Source: Thermomonas flagellata (lineage in GTDB: Bacteria > Pseudomonadota > Gammaproteobacteria > Xanthomonadales > Xanthomonadaceae). From it: a stretch of 64,000 nt of DNA. Below the pieces are notes generated by a model, which did no database searches, was not told the DNA's origin, and saw only the letters and a program-made list of their open reading frames with translations. The stretch covers positions 124,001 through 188,000 of the forward strand of contig NZ_JAJOZK010000001.1 in assembly GCF_022419185.1 (NCBI RefSeq), in the 5' to 3' direction. Positions within the stretch are counted from its first letter, which is position 1, and each line of letters starts with the position of its first letter. Of this stretch, positions 9,263 through 17,921 are shown piece after piece. The position numbers and the translations under genes are program-made.

Positions 9263-9964
9263 ATGCTGGTGCGCGGCGCGGTGGTGATGCTGGCGGTGCT
9301 CAATCTCGGCCTCGGCCTGTGGTGGCTGGCCGGGGCGCCCGGGCGCGTGCCGCCGTCGCGACTACCAGCGCTGGACGCCCCGCCGCTGCAGTTGGCCATG
9401 GCGGCGCCACCCGCGCCGGCGGCGATGCCGGCGCCCGTCGCCCCCTCGCCATTGCCGACGGCCACGGCAGCGCTGGCGGCCGCGGCCTCGGCGGCGGAGG
9501 CCGCACCGGTCTGCCTGCGCCTGGGGCCGTTCGCGGATGCCGCCGCGCGCGCGGCGTTGGCCGCGCGTCTGCCGGCCGCGGTCGAGGCGCAGCCCGAGGA
9601 CGTGCCGACCCGCGCCGCGCGCGGCTGGAAGGTGTTCCTGCCGCCGCTGGCGAGCCGCGAGGCGGCGCAGGCCGAGGCCGCGCGCCTGCGCGCGGCGGGC
9701 GTGCGCGACCTGTTCGTGCTGGCCGAGGGCGAGGACGCCAACGCGATCGCGCTCGGCCGCTTCGGCAGCGAGGACGGCGCGCGCCGGCGCCTGGCGGAAC
9801 TGCAGGCGCTGGGCGTGCAGGCGCAGGCCGCGCCGGTCGGCGGCAGCCCGGCGCAGGCCTGGCTGCGGGTGCGCGCGCCGGATCCGGCGCTGGCGGCGCA
9901 GGTGGCGGCGCTGGCCCCGTCGCGCGAGATCGCCTGCGCGGCAGGCGCGCGGGCGACCCGCTAG
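9263..9964 (+). CDS. SPOR-domain protein
   Basis: A 233-residue protein with an uncleaved N-terminal membrane anchor (about residues 5-24), a Pro/Ala linker (about 25-80), and a globular region that looks like one or two SPOR-type repeats (CLRLGPFADAAARAALAARL and later IALGRFGSEDGARRRL). SPOR domains bind denuded septal peptidoglycan, which would place it in the periplasm at the division site. It follows coaX after 9 bp and ends just before tRNA-Thr. The assignment is by pattern; the repeats are diverged. Confidence 0.72.
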   Translation: MLVRGAVVMLAVLNLGLGLWWLAGAPGRVPPSRLPALDAPPLQLAMAAPPAPAAMPAPVAPSPLPTATAALAAAASAAEAAPVCLRLGPFADAAARAALAARLPAAVEAQPEDVPTRAARGWKVFLPPLASREAAQAEAARLRAAGVRDLFVLAEGEDANAIALGRFGSEDGARRRLAELQALGVQAQAAPVGGSPAQAWLRVRAPDPALAAQVAALAPSREIACAAGARATR

Positions 9965-9967
9965 AAT
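9962..9967 (+). promoter_or_regulatory. -10 box of tRNA-Thr
   Basis: TAGAAT overlaps the TAG stop codon of the SPOR gene and lies 9 nt before the first base of the tRNA. That is the right distance for a start slightly upstream of the mature 5' end. Confidence 0.55.
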
Positions 9968-9976
9968 CGCCCCGAC

Positions 9977-10052
9977 GCCGCTTTAGCTCAGTCGGTAGAG
10001 CAGCTGCCTTGTAAACAGCAGGTCGTCCGTTCGATTCGGACAAGCGGCACCA
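9977..10052 (+). tRNA. tRNA-Thr (anticodon TGT)
   Basis: The 76-nt gene includes an encoded CCA. It has the 7-bp acceptor stem GCCGCTT/AAGCGGC, the D-arm TAGCTCAGTCGGTAGAGC, the anticodon loop CTTGTAA (TGT, reading ACA) and the T-arm with TTCGATT. One oddity: the base pair closing the anticodon loop (31-39) reads C-A instead of a Watson-Crick pair, while the other four pairs of that stem are intact. Confidence 0.95.
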
Positions 10053-10098
10053 GTGCATTCGCCGGCGCGTGTCCGCTCCGCGCCCCGCAGGAGTCCCG

Positions 10099-11022
10099 AT
10101 GGCCCGCAGCTATCCCCCGGTCAGCGTATTCGGCGTGCCCACCGACATCGGCGCCTCCCGGCGCGGCGCTTCGATGGGCCCGGAGGCCCTGCGCGTGGCC
10201 GGGCTGGTGGAGGCGCTGGTCGCGCGCGGGGTCGAGGCGCGCGACGTGGGCGACGTGCAGGGGCCGCGCAATCCGATGGCCCCGCCCCGCGGCGGCTACC
10301 GCCACCTCGAGGAAGTGGTGGCGTGGAACCGCGCGGTGTTCGAGCGCAGCACCCACGAGCTGCGCGCCGGGCACCTGCCGATCCTGCTCGGCGGCGACCA
10401 TTGCCTGGCGATCGGGTCGATCGCCGCGGTCGCGGCGTACTGCCGACAGACCGGCAAGAAGCTGCGGGTGCTGTGGCTGGACGCGCACGCCGACTTCAAC
10501 ACCTCCGCCATCACCCCCAGCGGCAACCTGCACGGGATGCCGGTGGCCTGCCTGTGCGGGCTGGGGCCGGAGGCGCTGACCGGCCTCGGCGGGGCGGTGC
10601 CCGCGATCACCCCGGACCAGGTGCGCCAGATCGGGATCCGCTCGGTGGATCCCGGCGAGAAACGGCTGGTCAAGGAGTACGGACTGGACATCTACGACAT
10701 GCGCTACATCGACGAGGTCGGCATGCGCCGCGCGATGGAGGAGGCGCTGGAGGGCGTGGACGCGGACACCCACCTGCACGTGAGCTTCGACGTGGACATG
10801 CTTGACCCGGGCATCGCCCCCGGCACCGGCACCCGGGTGCCGGGCGGGATCAACTACCGCGAGGCGCAGCTGATCATGGAGATGGTGGCCGACACCGGCC
10901 GCCTGGGCTCGCTGGACGTGGTCGAGATCAACCCCACCCTGGACAAGCGCAACGCCACCGCCAAGCTGGCGGTGGACTTGGTGGAGAGCCTGTTCGGCAA
11001 GTCCACCCTGATGCGCGACTGA
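10099..11022 (+). CDS. rocF: Arginase
   Basis: A 307-residue ureohydrolase that splits arginine to ornithine and urea at a binuclear Mn centre. The metal-binding motifs are all present: GGDHCLAIGS (about residues 99-108), LDAHADFN (about 128-135) and SFDVDMLDP (about 232-240), with the substrate-loop segment SGNLHGMP after the second. The ATG at 10099 has an AGGAG site 7 nt upstream; a start at 10069 would run into the tRNA-Thr surroundings. It is a single gene just after tRNA-Thr. Confidence 0.93.
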   Translation: MARSYPPVSVFGVPTDIGASRRGASMGPEALRVAGLVEALVARGVEARDVGDVQGPRNPMAPPRGGYRHLEEVVAWNRAVFERSTHELRAGHLPILLGGDHCLAIGSIAAVAAYCRQTGKKLRVLWLDAHADFNTSAITPSGNLHGMPVACLCGLGPEALTGLGGAVPAITPDQVRQIGIRSVDPGEKRLVKEYGLDIYDMRYIDEVGMRRAMEEALEGVDADTHLHVSFDVDMLDPGIAPGTGTRVPGGINYREAQLIMEMVADTGRLGSLDVVEINPTLDKRNATAKLAVDLVESLFGKSTLMRD

Positions 11023-11118
11023 AGGCCGGGGCGATCCCTCCACGGCGCGTTCACGCCCGCGGCGGCTAGTGTGCCGGCAGACCGGCATGTCCCGGCACCG
11101 TCCCCCAGGAGACCGACC

Positions 11119-11271
11119 ATGAAGCGCCTGATCGCCCTCGCCCTGCTCGCCCTGTTCGCCAGCGCCTCGCTGACTGCCTGCAACACCATCGCCGGTGCGG
11201 GCAAGGACGTGAAGGATGCCGGCAAGGCGATCGAGAAGACCGCCGACAAGTGCAAGGACGGCAAGTGCTGA
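11119..11271 (+). CDS. Entericidin-like lipoprotein, copy 1
   Basis: A 50-residue precursor with a lipoprotein signal peptide (MKRLIALALLALFASASLTAC, acylated Cys at the LTAC lipobox). The mature part starts CNTIAGAGKD like E. coli entericidins EcnA/EcnB and ends in CKDGKC, a paired-cysteine tail absent from the E. coli proteins. Entericidins are small outer-membrane lipoproteins linked to stationary-phase lysis (EcnB toxin, EcnA antidote) and envelope stress. A GGAG ribosome-binding site precedes the ATG. This is the first of three tandem copies on the same strand. Confidence 0.85.
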   Translation: MKRLIALALLALFASASLTACNTIAGAGKDVKDAGKAIEKTADKCKDGKC

Positions 11272-11327
11272 GCCGTCCCGATTCCTGACGCATTCGCGCC
11301 CCTTCTCGCCGCCCGGAGGAACCACCG

Positions 11328-11480
11328 ATGAAGCGTCTGTCCGCCCTGCTCCTGCTGGCCGTGTTCGCCAGCGCCTCGCTCACCGCGTGCAACACCATCG
11401 CCGGCGCCGGCAAGGACATGCAGAAGGTCGGCGAGAAGGTCGAGGACAAGGCCCAGGACTGCAAGGACGGCAAGTGCTGA
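11328..11480 (+). CDS. Entericidin-like lipoprotein, copy 2
   Basis: A 50-residue paralogue of the preceding gene, with the same LTAC lipobox, CNTIAGAGKD core and terminal CKDGKC. It has a strong GGAGG site 7 nt before the ATG and follows copy 1 by 56 bp. Copies 1 and 2 share nearly the same signal peptide, so they look like the most recent duplication. The middle of the mature part has diverged, with MQKVGEKVEDKAQD here and VKDAGKAIEKTADK in copy 1. Confidence 0.83.
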   Translation: MKRLSALLLLAVFASASLTACNTIAGAGKDMQKVGEKVEDKAQDCKDGKC

Positions 11481-11560
11481 GCGCCTGAGCCCCGGGATTG
11501 CGCGTCCGCCCGGCGGCTGGCTAAGCTGGCCGCCGGTTTGTGAGAGACGAGGGAATCCCG

Positions 11561-11722
11561 ATGAAGCGCCAATTCCCGCTGGGCCCGTGGGCCGTGCTGC
11601 TGGCTGCCGCGCTGGTGGCCCTGCCCGGCTGCAACACCATCGCCGGTGCCGGCAAGGACGTGCAGAGCGTCGGCAAGGCGGTCGAGAAGACCGCGGAGAA
11701 GTGCAAGGACGGCAAGTGCTGA
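11561..11722 (+). CDS. Entericidin-like lipoprotein, copy 3
   Basis: A 53-residue paralogue with a different signal peptide (MKRQFPLGPWAVLLAAALVALPGC, lipobox LPGC) but the same CNTIAGAGKD core and CKDGKC tail. A GAGGGA-type ribosome-binding site precedes the ATG at 11561. The preceding gap (11481-11560) has its own possible -10 (TAAGCT), so this copy may be transcribed separately. A hairpin follows at 11753. Confidence 0.83.
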   Translation: MKRQFPLGPWAVLLAAALVALPGCNTIAGAGKDVQSVGKAVEKTAEKCKDGKC

Positions 11723-11752
11723 GCTAAGGCCGCTCCCTGGCCGATCGACCCC

Positions 11753-11778
11753 CGAAGGCCCGCGCATGCGGGCCTTCG
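11753..11778 (+). terminator. Hairpin after the entericidin cluster
   Basis: A perfect 11-bp stem (CGAAGGCCCGC / GCGGGCCTTCG) with a 4-nt loop lies 30 bp after the third lipoprotein gene. No U-tract follows, so it is a weak intrinsic terminator at best. Confidence 0.5.
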
Positions 11779-11852
11779 GCGTGTCTGGGGGCTGGCCGGG
11801 GGCGGCGGCGGCGGCGGTTACACTGTGCGCCGCTTCCCGCGCACCGCCCTGC

Positions 11853-13166
<1,314 letters not shown>

Positions 13167-13274
13167 GCGGCGGGTTTGGCCGCTAGGGGCCACTTTTGAC
13201 GTGGCGGGTCAGCCCGCGCGGGCCAGGGCTGGATGCGTCGCCGGGGCGGGCATGGCATGATTCCTGCTTGAATC

Positions 13275-13288
13275 GTGACCGTCGTCAC
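13275..13288 (+). promoter_or_regulatory. Candidate Clp/CRP binding site
   Basis: A perfect dyad GTGA-N6-TCAC with the 6-bp spacing of the CRP/Clp consensus lies 59 bp before the CZB gene. The Clp regulator is encoded in this same window at 48213-48893. A single site judged by eye is only suggestive. Confidence 0.4.
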
Positions 13289-13347
13289 TGCGTGGGTGTG
13301 CGTCCGCGCACGAACGGCCGATCCCCCATCCCTCCGGAGTCGACACC

Positions 13348-13821
13348 ATGGGTCTGCTGGACTGGTTCAAGCGCAATGCAAGCAAGGATGTAAGCGTTTC
13401 CACCGCCGCGCCGGCGGCGCCACTGGAGGCGTTGACCTTCGGCGAGGGCGAGGGCCACCTCGGCAGTCTCGACATGAAGGCGGCGCTGGACGCGCATGCC
13501 GCGTGGAAGCAGCGCCTGCAGGATGTGATGGACGGCAAGCAGGCGCCGCCGGAGGTGCACCAGGTGGCGCGCGACGACCTGTGTGCGCTCGGCCAGTGGC
13601 TGCACGGCGAGGGCCGCGCCAAGTTCGGCGGTAGCGACGAGTACCGCACCCTGCTCAAGACCCACGCCGAGTTCCACCTGTGCGTGGGCGATGCCCTGAG
13701 CGCGCACCTGGACGGCCGCGGCGAGGACGCCGAGGACTGCAAGAAGAAGATGCGCGGGATGTCCGATCGCGTGCAGCTCGCGCTGGTGCGGTTGTTCATG
13801 CGCGCACGCGGCCTCGGCTGA
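13348..13821 (+). CDS. Stand-alone CZB (chemoreceptor zinc-binding) domain protein
   Basis: A 157-residue soluble protein that appears to consist of little more than a CZB domain. The zinc ligands of the family are visible in order: His in DAHAAWKQRL (about residue 49), Cys in DDLCALGQWLHGEG (about 76), and two His in LKTHAEFHLCVGD (about 104 and 108). CZB domains sense zinc and, through their reactive Zn-bound cysteine, hypochlorous acid; they usually sit on chemoreceptors or diguanylate cyclases. Here no effector domain is attached, so it may act in trans. It has an upstream Clp-like palindrome and no obvious operon partner. Confidence 0.8.
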   Translation: MGLLDWFKRNASKDVSVSTAAPAAPLEALTFGEGEGHLGSLDMKAALDAHAAWKQRLQDVMDGKQAPPEVHQVARDDLCALGQWLHGEGRAKFGGSDEYRTLLKTHAEFHLCVGDALSAHLDGRGEDAEDCKKKMRGMSDRVQLALVRLFMRARGLG

Positions 13822-13891
13822 GGCCGCCCCCGGCGCGGACCCTGCAGGCCGGACCGGATCGCGCCGCCGCCCGGAAACGGGCCGGCCGCGC

Positions 13892-14281
13892 CTAGTCCCA
13901 GGTGCGCGGGGTCAGCCCGCGTTCCGGATCCGCCATCGGCACCACGCAGAAGCGCTGGCCGGTCGGGGCCTCCATCACCCACCAGCGCTCGCGCACGAAC
14001 GCGAGCTTGCGCGCACCCAGCGCTTCCAGGCGGGCGGCCTCGGCGTGCACGTCGTCGGCCTCGATGTCCAGGTGCACGCGCGAGGGATGCGCGACCTGCT
14101 GCACTTCGATGTGCAGGCCATGCGGCGTGTCGCCCAGGCGCTGGTAGCGCCCGGCGGCATCGCCCGCCGCGCGGTCGGCGACGGTGCAGCCGAGCGCCTG
14201 CGCCCAGAAGTCGGCGGCGGCGTCGAGATCGTCGGTCTGGCAGTCGATGATGAAACCGGCGAGGCGGCTGCGATGGGCCAT
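13892..14281 (-). CDS. VOC-family (glyoxalase/bleomycin-resistance fold) protein
   Basis: A 129-residue protein with the two beta-alpha-beta-beta-beta units of the vicinal-oxygen-chelate fold: AGFIIDCQTDDLDAAADFWA at the start and RVHLDIEADDVHAEAARLEALGA in the middle, ending in a FCVVPM strand. The His and Glu residues in HIEV and HLDI are possible metal ligands. Substrate is unknown; such proteins range from lyases and dioxygenases to antibiotic-binding proteins. The ATG at 14281 (MAHRSR) is preferred to one 10 codons upstream. It follows the E2 gene on the same strand after 76 bp. Confidence 0.8.
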   Translation of the reverse strand: MAHRSRLAGFIIDCQTDDLDAAADFWAQALGCTVADRAAGDAAGRYQRLGDTPHGLHIEVQQVAHPSRVHLDIEADDVHAEAARLEALGARKLAFVRERWWVMEAPTGQRFCVVPMADPERGLTPRTWD

Positions 14282-14357
14282 GGCGGGGCCTGTGGTGGGG
14301 GATGCAAGCAACGGCGGCGGGCCGTGGCCTGCCGTCGCCGGGAGCGCAGCCGCAGGG

Positions 14358-15656
14358 TTACTGCGGCAGGGCCAGGTCGTCCAGCAGCGCCTTGAGGAAG
14401 CGCGCGGCCTCGCCGCCGGTGCAGGCGCGGTGGTCGAAGGTCAGCGAGATCGGCAGCCGCCGGTGCACCTCGATGCCGCCGATCACTGCCACCACGTCGT
14501 GGCACAGCTTGCCGGCGCCGACGATCGCCACGCACGGCGGCACCACCACCGGCGTCGCATAGCGGCCGGCGAACATGCCGAAGTTGGACAGCGAAATGGT
14601 GTAGCCGGTCAGCTCGCTGGCCGGGATGCTGCGGCTCTCGACCTGCGCGCGCAGGCGGTCGATGCCCTCGCGGATGCCGCGCGCGTCCAGCACGTCGGCG
14701 TTGCGCAGGGCCGGCACGAACAGGCCGTCCTCGGTGTCGACCGCGATCCCGATGTCCACCTGCGGATGCAGGGTGCGGCTCAAGGCCTCGCCGTCGAACC
14801 AGGCGTTCAGCGCCGGCACCGCCCTGCACGCGGCCACGATCGCGCGCACCAGGCGCACGGTGATGTCCTGCTTGCCGATCCAGGCGTGCAGGTCGGCGTC
14901 GTCCACCAGGGTGGTGGGCACCACCTTGGCGTGGGCATCGGCCATCACCCGCGCCATGTTGCGGCGTACGCCCTTGAGCTGCTCCGGCTGGCCGGAGGCG
15001 GCCACACCCGGTGGCTGGGTGCGCATCGGCTTGCCGGATTGCGACAGCGGGCCGCGCGGCGCCGGCGCCGCGGCGGGCGCGGCCGCGGCGCGGGCAGCGG
15101 CGGCGGGCGCGGCGCCGGCCTTGGCCGAACCGTCCGCGGCGGCGCGCTTGACGTCGTCCATCGTGACCGTGCCGTCCGGGCCGCTGGCGCGCACGCGGGC
15201 GAGGTCCACGCCCAGCTTGCGCGCCAGTGCGCGCACCGCCGGGAGCGCCCTGACGCCGCCCACCGCGACCGCGGCCTCGCTGACCACCGCGTCGCCGACC
15301 TGCATCGCGCCGACCACGGTGCCGGCATCCGCCGGCTGTGCTGGCGCAGCGGGCGCCGGTGCGGCAGGCCGGTGGTGGTGGCCGGTGTCGTGGCCCTCCG
15401 CGCGCTGCGGCAGGCTGGGGTCGATCTCGAACTCGGCCAGCAGGGCCCCGGTGGCGATCACGTCGCCCGGGCCGCCGGCGAGCTTGAGCACCTTGCCGGA
15501 CACCGGCGAGGGCACCTCGACCACGGCCTTGGCGGTCTCCATCGACACCAGGTTCTCGTCGAGGCGGATGCTGTCGCCGACCTTGACGTGCCATTCGACG
15601 ATGGTGGCGTCCGGCAGGCCTTCGCCGAGGTCGGGGAGGTAGAACGGCTTGTTCAT
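14358..15656 (-). CDS. bkdB: 2-oxo acid dehydrogenase E2, branched-chain type lipoamide acyltransferase
   Basis: A 432-residue dihydrolipoamide acyltransferase. The lipoyl domain is residues 1-80, with the lipoylated lysine in METAKAVVEV. A flexible linker (rich in Ala, Pro, His) and the peripheral subunit-binding domain (PAVRALARKLGVDLARVRAS) follow, and residues from about 210 form the catalytic CAT domain. The usual HxxxDG active-site motif reads HRACTG, with Thr in place of Asp; other E2-like proteins of this subgroup carry a similar change. It is the last of three genes (E1alpha, E1beta, E2). In xanthomonads such a complex supplies branched-chain acyl-CoA primers. No E3 gene is adjacent. 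Confidence 0.87.
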   Translation of the reverse strand: MNKPFYLPDLGEGLPDATIVEWHVKVGDSIRLDENLVSMETAKAVVEVPSPVSGKVLKLAGGPGDVIATGALLAEFEIDPSLPQRAEGHDTGHHHRPAAPAPAAPAQPADAGTVVGAMQVGDAVVSEAAVAVGGVRALPAVRALARKLGVDLARVRASGPDGTVTMDDVKRAAADGSAKAGAAPAAAARAAAAPAAAPAPRGPLSQSGKPMRTQPPGVAASGQPEQLKGVRRNMARVMADAHAKVVPTTLVDDADLHAWIGKQDITVRLVRAIVAACRAVPALNAWFDGEALSRTLHPQVDIGIAVDTEDGLFVPALRNADVLDARGIREGIDRLRAQVESRSIPASELTGYTISLSNFGMFAGRYATPVVVPPCVAIVGAGKLCHDVVAVIGGIEVHRRLPISLTFDHRACTGGEAARFLKALLDDLALPQ

Positions 15657-15713
15657 GGCGGGCTTCACGATGGGCGGTCAGCGGTGGCGCGGCGGGCGCG
15701 CCGCGAGGAGGGG

Positions 15714-16700
15714 TCAGGCATGCGCCAGCGCGCGCCGGGCGGCGGCGACGATCTTGTCCACGCTCGGCAGGTACTTCATCTCGAGCCGGAACAGCGGGAT
15801 GTGGGTGTCGTAGCCGGTCACGCGCTCGACCGGGGCCAAGAGGTCGTACAGGCATTCCCCGGCGATCCGCGCGGCGATCTCGGCGCCGAAGCCGGCAGTC
15901 TTGGCGGCTTCGTGCACGATCACGCAGCGGCCGGTCTTGGCCACCGATTCGGCGATGGTGGCGAAGTCCAGCGGCTTGAGCGTGGCCACGTCGATCACTT
16001 CGGCGCGGATGCCTTCGTCGGCCAAGCGGTCGGCGGCCTCCAGGGTCTCCTTCACCTGCGCGCCCCATGTCACCAGGGTGATGTCGCAGCCGTCGCGCAG
16101 CACGTAGCACACGTCCAGCGGCAGGGCCTGGCCATCGTCCGGCACCAGCTCCTTGTACTGGCGGTAGATGCGCTTGGGCTCCATGTAGATGACCGGGTCC
16201 GGGTCGCGGATCGCGGCCAGCAGCAGGCCATAGGCGCGCTGCGGCGAGCTGGGCATCACCACGCGCAGGCCGGGCACGTTGGTGAAGATGGCCTCGTTGG
16301 CCTCGCTGTGGTGCTCCGGCGCGCGGATGCCGCCGCCCCACGGCACCCGCAGCACCATCGGGCAGTGCAGGCGGCCGCGGGTGCGGTAGCGCATGCGCGC
16401 GGCATGGCAGACGATGAAGTCCACCATCGGGTACATGAAGCCGTCGAACTGGGCCTCGGCCACCGGCTTCATGCCCTGCGACGCCATGCCGACGGTCAGG
16501 CCGGCGATCGTGGTCTCGTCCAGCGGGGTGTCGATCACCCGCTGCGCGCCGAAACGCTGCTGCAGGCCGGCGGTGGCGCGGAACACGCCGCCGTTGACGC
16601 CCACGTCCTCGCCGAGCACGACCACCGACGGGTCGTGCGCGATCTCCCAGGCCAGCGCCTGGGTGATCGCCTCGATCAGGGTGATCGGCTGCGCGCTCAT
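15714..16700 (-). CDS. bkdA2: 2-oxo acid dehydrogenase E1 beta subunit (branched-chain type)
   Basis: A 328-residue subunit with the transketolase pyrimidine-binding region (LGEDVGVNGGVFRATAGL, DTPLDE, VAEAQFDGFMYPMVD, then RVPWGGGIRAPEHHSE) and the C-terminal transketolase domain (HEAAKTAGFGAEIAARI). It pairs with E1 alpha to form the thiamine-diphosphate decarboxylase of the complex. The start at 16700 overlaps the E1 alpha stop by 4 bp (ATGA), so the two subunits are translationally coupled. The sequence is closer to branched-chain and Gram-positive-type pyruvate E1 beta than to AceE. Confidence 0.92.
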   Translation of the reverse strand: MSAQPITLIEAITQALAWEIAHDPSVVVLGEDVGVNGGVFRATAGLQQRFGAQRVIDTPLDETTIAGLTVGMASQGMKPVAEAQFDGFMYPMVDFIVCHAARMRYRTRGRLHCPMVLRVPWGGGIRAPEHHSEANEAIFTNVPGLRVVMPSSPQRAYGLLLAAIRDPDPVIYMEPKRIYRQYKELVPDDGQALPLDVCYVLRDGCDITLVTWGAQVKETLEAADRLADEGIRAEVIDVATLKPLDFATIAESVAKTGRCVIVHEAAKTAGFGAEIAARIAGECLYDLLAPVERVTGYDTHIPLFRLEMKYLPSVDKIVAAARRALAHA

Positions 16701-17773
16701 GCCCGCCCCTCCTGCGCCAGCGCGGCCGCGCGCTGCGCCTGCACGTCCGCCGGCATGTCCGCGTAGAGGTAGTCGAACATCGCTTCCACCGGCTGCACCG
16801 GGGTCTCCAGGTAGGCGTTGATCTCCGCGTCCACGCGCTGGCCGCATTCCTCTACCCAGGCCTGTTCCTGGGCGTCGTCCCACAGCCCCTGCGCCACCAG
16901 GAAGGTGCGCAGGCGCAGGAAGGGCTCTTTCTGCCATGCCGCCTTGACCTCGTCCTCGCTGCGGTAGCGGCGGGCGTCGTCGGCGGTGGTGTGGTCGTGC
17001 AGGCGGTAGGTGACGAACTCGAGCACGCTGCCGCCCTCGCCGGCGCGCGCGCGCTCGCCGGCGCGGCGCATCGCCTCCAGCACTGCGACCAGGTCGTTGC
17101 CGTCCACTTGCAGGCAGTGCAGGCCGCCGGCGATGCCCTTCTGGGCCAGGGTCTGGGCGCCGGTCTGGGCCTTGCGCGGGACGCTGATCGCCCAGCCGTT
17201 GTTGATCACGCACAGCACCACCGGCAGGGTGAACGCGCCGGTGGAGTTCACCGCGGCGTAGAAGTCGGTCTTGGAGGAACCGCCGTCGCCGCAGGTGGCC
17301 ACCGCGATCCGCGGCTCGCCGCGCAGCTTGAAGGCCATCGCCGCGCCGGCCGCCATCAGGCACTGGGTGGCGATCGGCACGCACCAGGGGTAGTCGTGCG
17401 CCGGCGCGCCGGTCAAGAGATTGCCGCGCTCGTCGCCGCCCCAGTAGAGCAGCACGTCGCGTGGGCGCAGGCCGCGCGCGAACTGGGCGCCGTACTCGCG
17501 GTAGCTGGGCGCGAACACGTCCTCCGGCCGCAGCGAGGCGCCGATCCCGACGTGGGTGGCCTCGTGCCCGAGGCAGCTGGCGTAGGTGCCGAGCTTGCCG
17601 GTGCGCTGCAGGGCGATCGCCTTGCCGTCGAAGGTGCGCACGAACAGCATCTGCTTGAACAGCGGCACCAGCGCGGCTGGCTCCGGCACCGCCGGCGGCA
17701 GCGGGGCGACGAGCCGGCCGTCCGGCCCGAGGTATTGCAGGTAGTCGATCTGGAAGCTGGCAGCGAGCGTCAT
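16697..17773 (-). CDS. bkdA1: 2-oxo acid dehydrogenase E1 alpha subunit (branched-chain type)
   Basis: A 358-residue subunit with the thiamine-diphosphate motif from GDGGSSKTDFYAAVNSTGAF to VINN, and the loop TYRLHDHTTADDARRYRS that corresponds to the phosphorylation loop of mitochondrial E1 alpha. It decarboxylates the 2-oxo acid and passes the acyl group to lipoyl-E2. The N-terminal region FQIDYLQYLGPDGR resembles 3-methyl-2-oxobutanoate dehydrogenase subunits, which favours branched-chain substrates, though pyruvate cannot be excluded. It is the first gene of the three-gene cluster. Confidence 0.92.
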   Translation of the reverse strand: MTLAASFQIDYLQYLGPDGRLVAPLPPAVPEPAALVPLFKQMLFVRTFDGKAIALQRTGKLGTYASCLGHEATHVGIGASLRPEDVFAPSYREYGAQFARGLRPRDVLLYWGGDERGNLLTGAPAHDYPWCVPIATQCLMAAGAAMAFKLRGEPRIAVATCGDGGSSKTDFYAAVNSTGAFTLPVVLCVINNGWAISVPRKAQTGAQTLAQKGIAGGLHCLQVDGNDLVAVLEAMRRAGERARAGEGGSVLEFVTYRLHDHTTADDARRYRSEDEVKAAWQKEPFLRLRTFLVAQGLWDDAQEQAWVEECGQRVDAEINAYLETPVQPVEAMFDYLYADMPADVQAQRAAALAQEGRA

Positions 17774-17840
17774 GCGCCGGATCCGGGGGGATTGGTTGCG
17801 AATGATACGGACGCCGCGTTCGGGTTCCGTTGCGCGCTGC

Positions 17841-17864
17841 AAAAAACGCGCCCGCCGCGGGCGC
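17841..17864 (-). terminator. Second intrinsic terminator after the nuclease gene
   Basis: A 7-bp G/C stem (17848-17854 with 17858-17864) is followed on the minus strand by six T residues (complement of 17841-17846). It backs up the stronger terminator just upstream at 17865-17897. Confidence 0.75.
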
Positions 17865-17897
17865 AAAAAAGAAGGCGCAGCCGGGGGCTGCGCCTTC
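17865..17897 (-). terminator. Strong intrinsic terminator of the nuclease gene
   Basis: On the minus strand a perfect 12-bp stem (17886-17897 with 17871-17882, 3-nt loop) is followed by TTTTTT. It begins 25 bp after the nuclease stop codon. Confidence 0.9.
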
Positions 17898-17921
17898 GCG
17901 GGAAGCGACCGGCCGCGAGGA

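Noticed and set aside
14184-16766. 860-codon plus-strand frame opposite the E1/E2 genes
   Set aside because: The minus-strand genes there have clear thiamine-diphosphate, lipoyl and E2 motifs. The antisense product is His/Gly/Ala/Arg repeats without a recognisable fold.
17842-17897. Regulatory element upstream of the E1 alpha gene
   Set aside because: The two hairpins lie upstream of the E1 alpha start on the minus strand, but each is followed in that direction by six T, so they are terminators of the nuclease gene.
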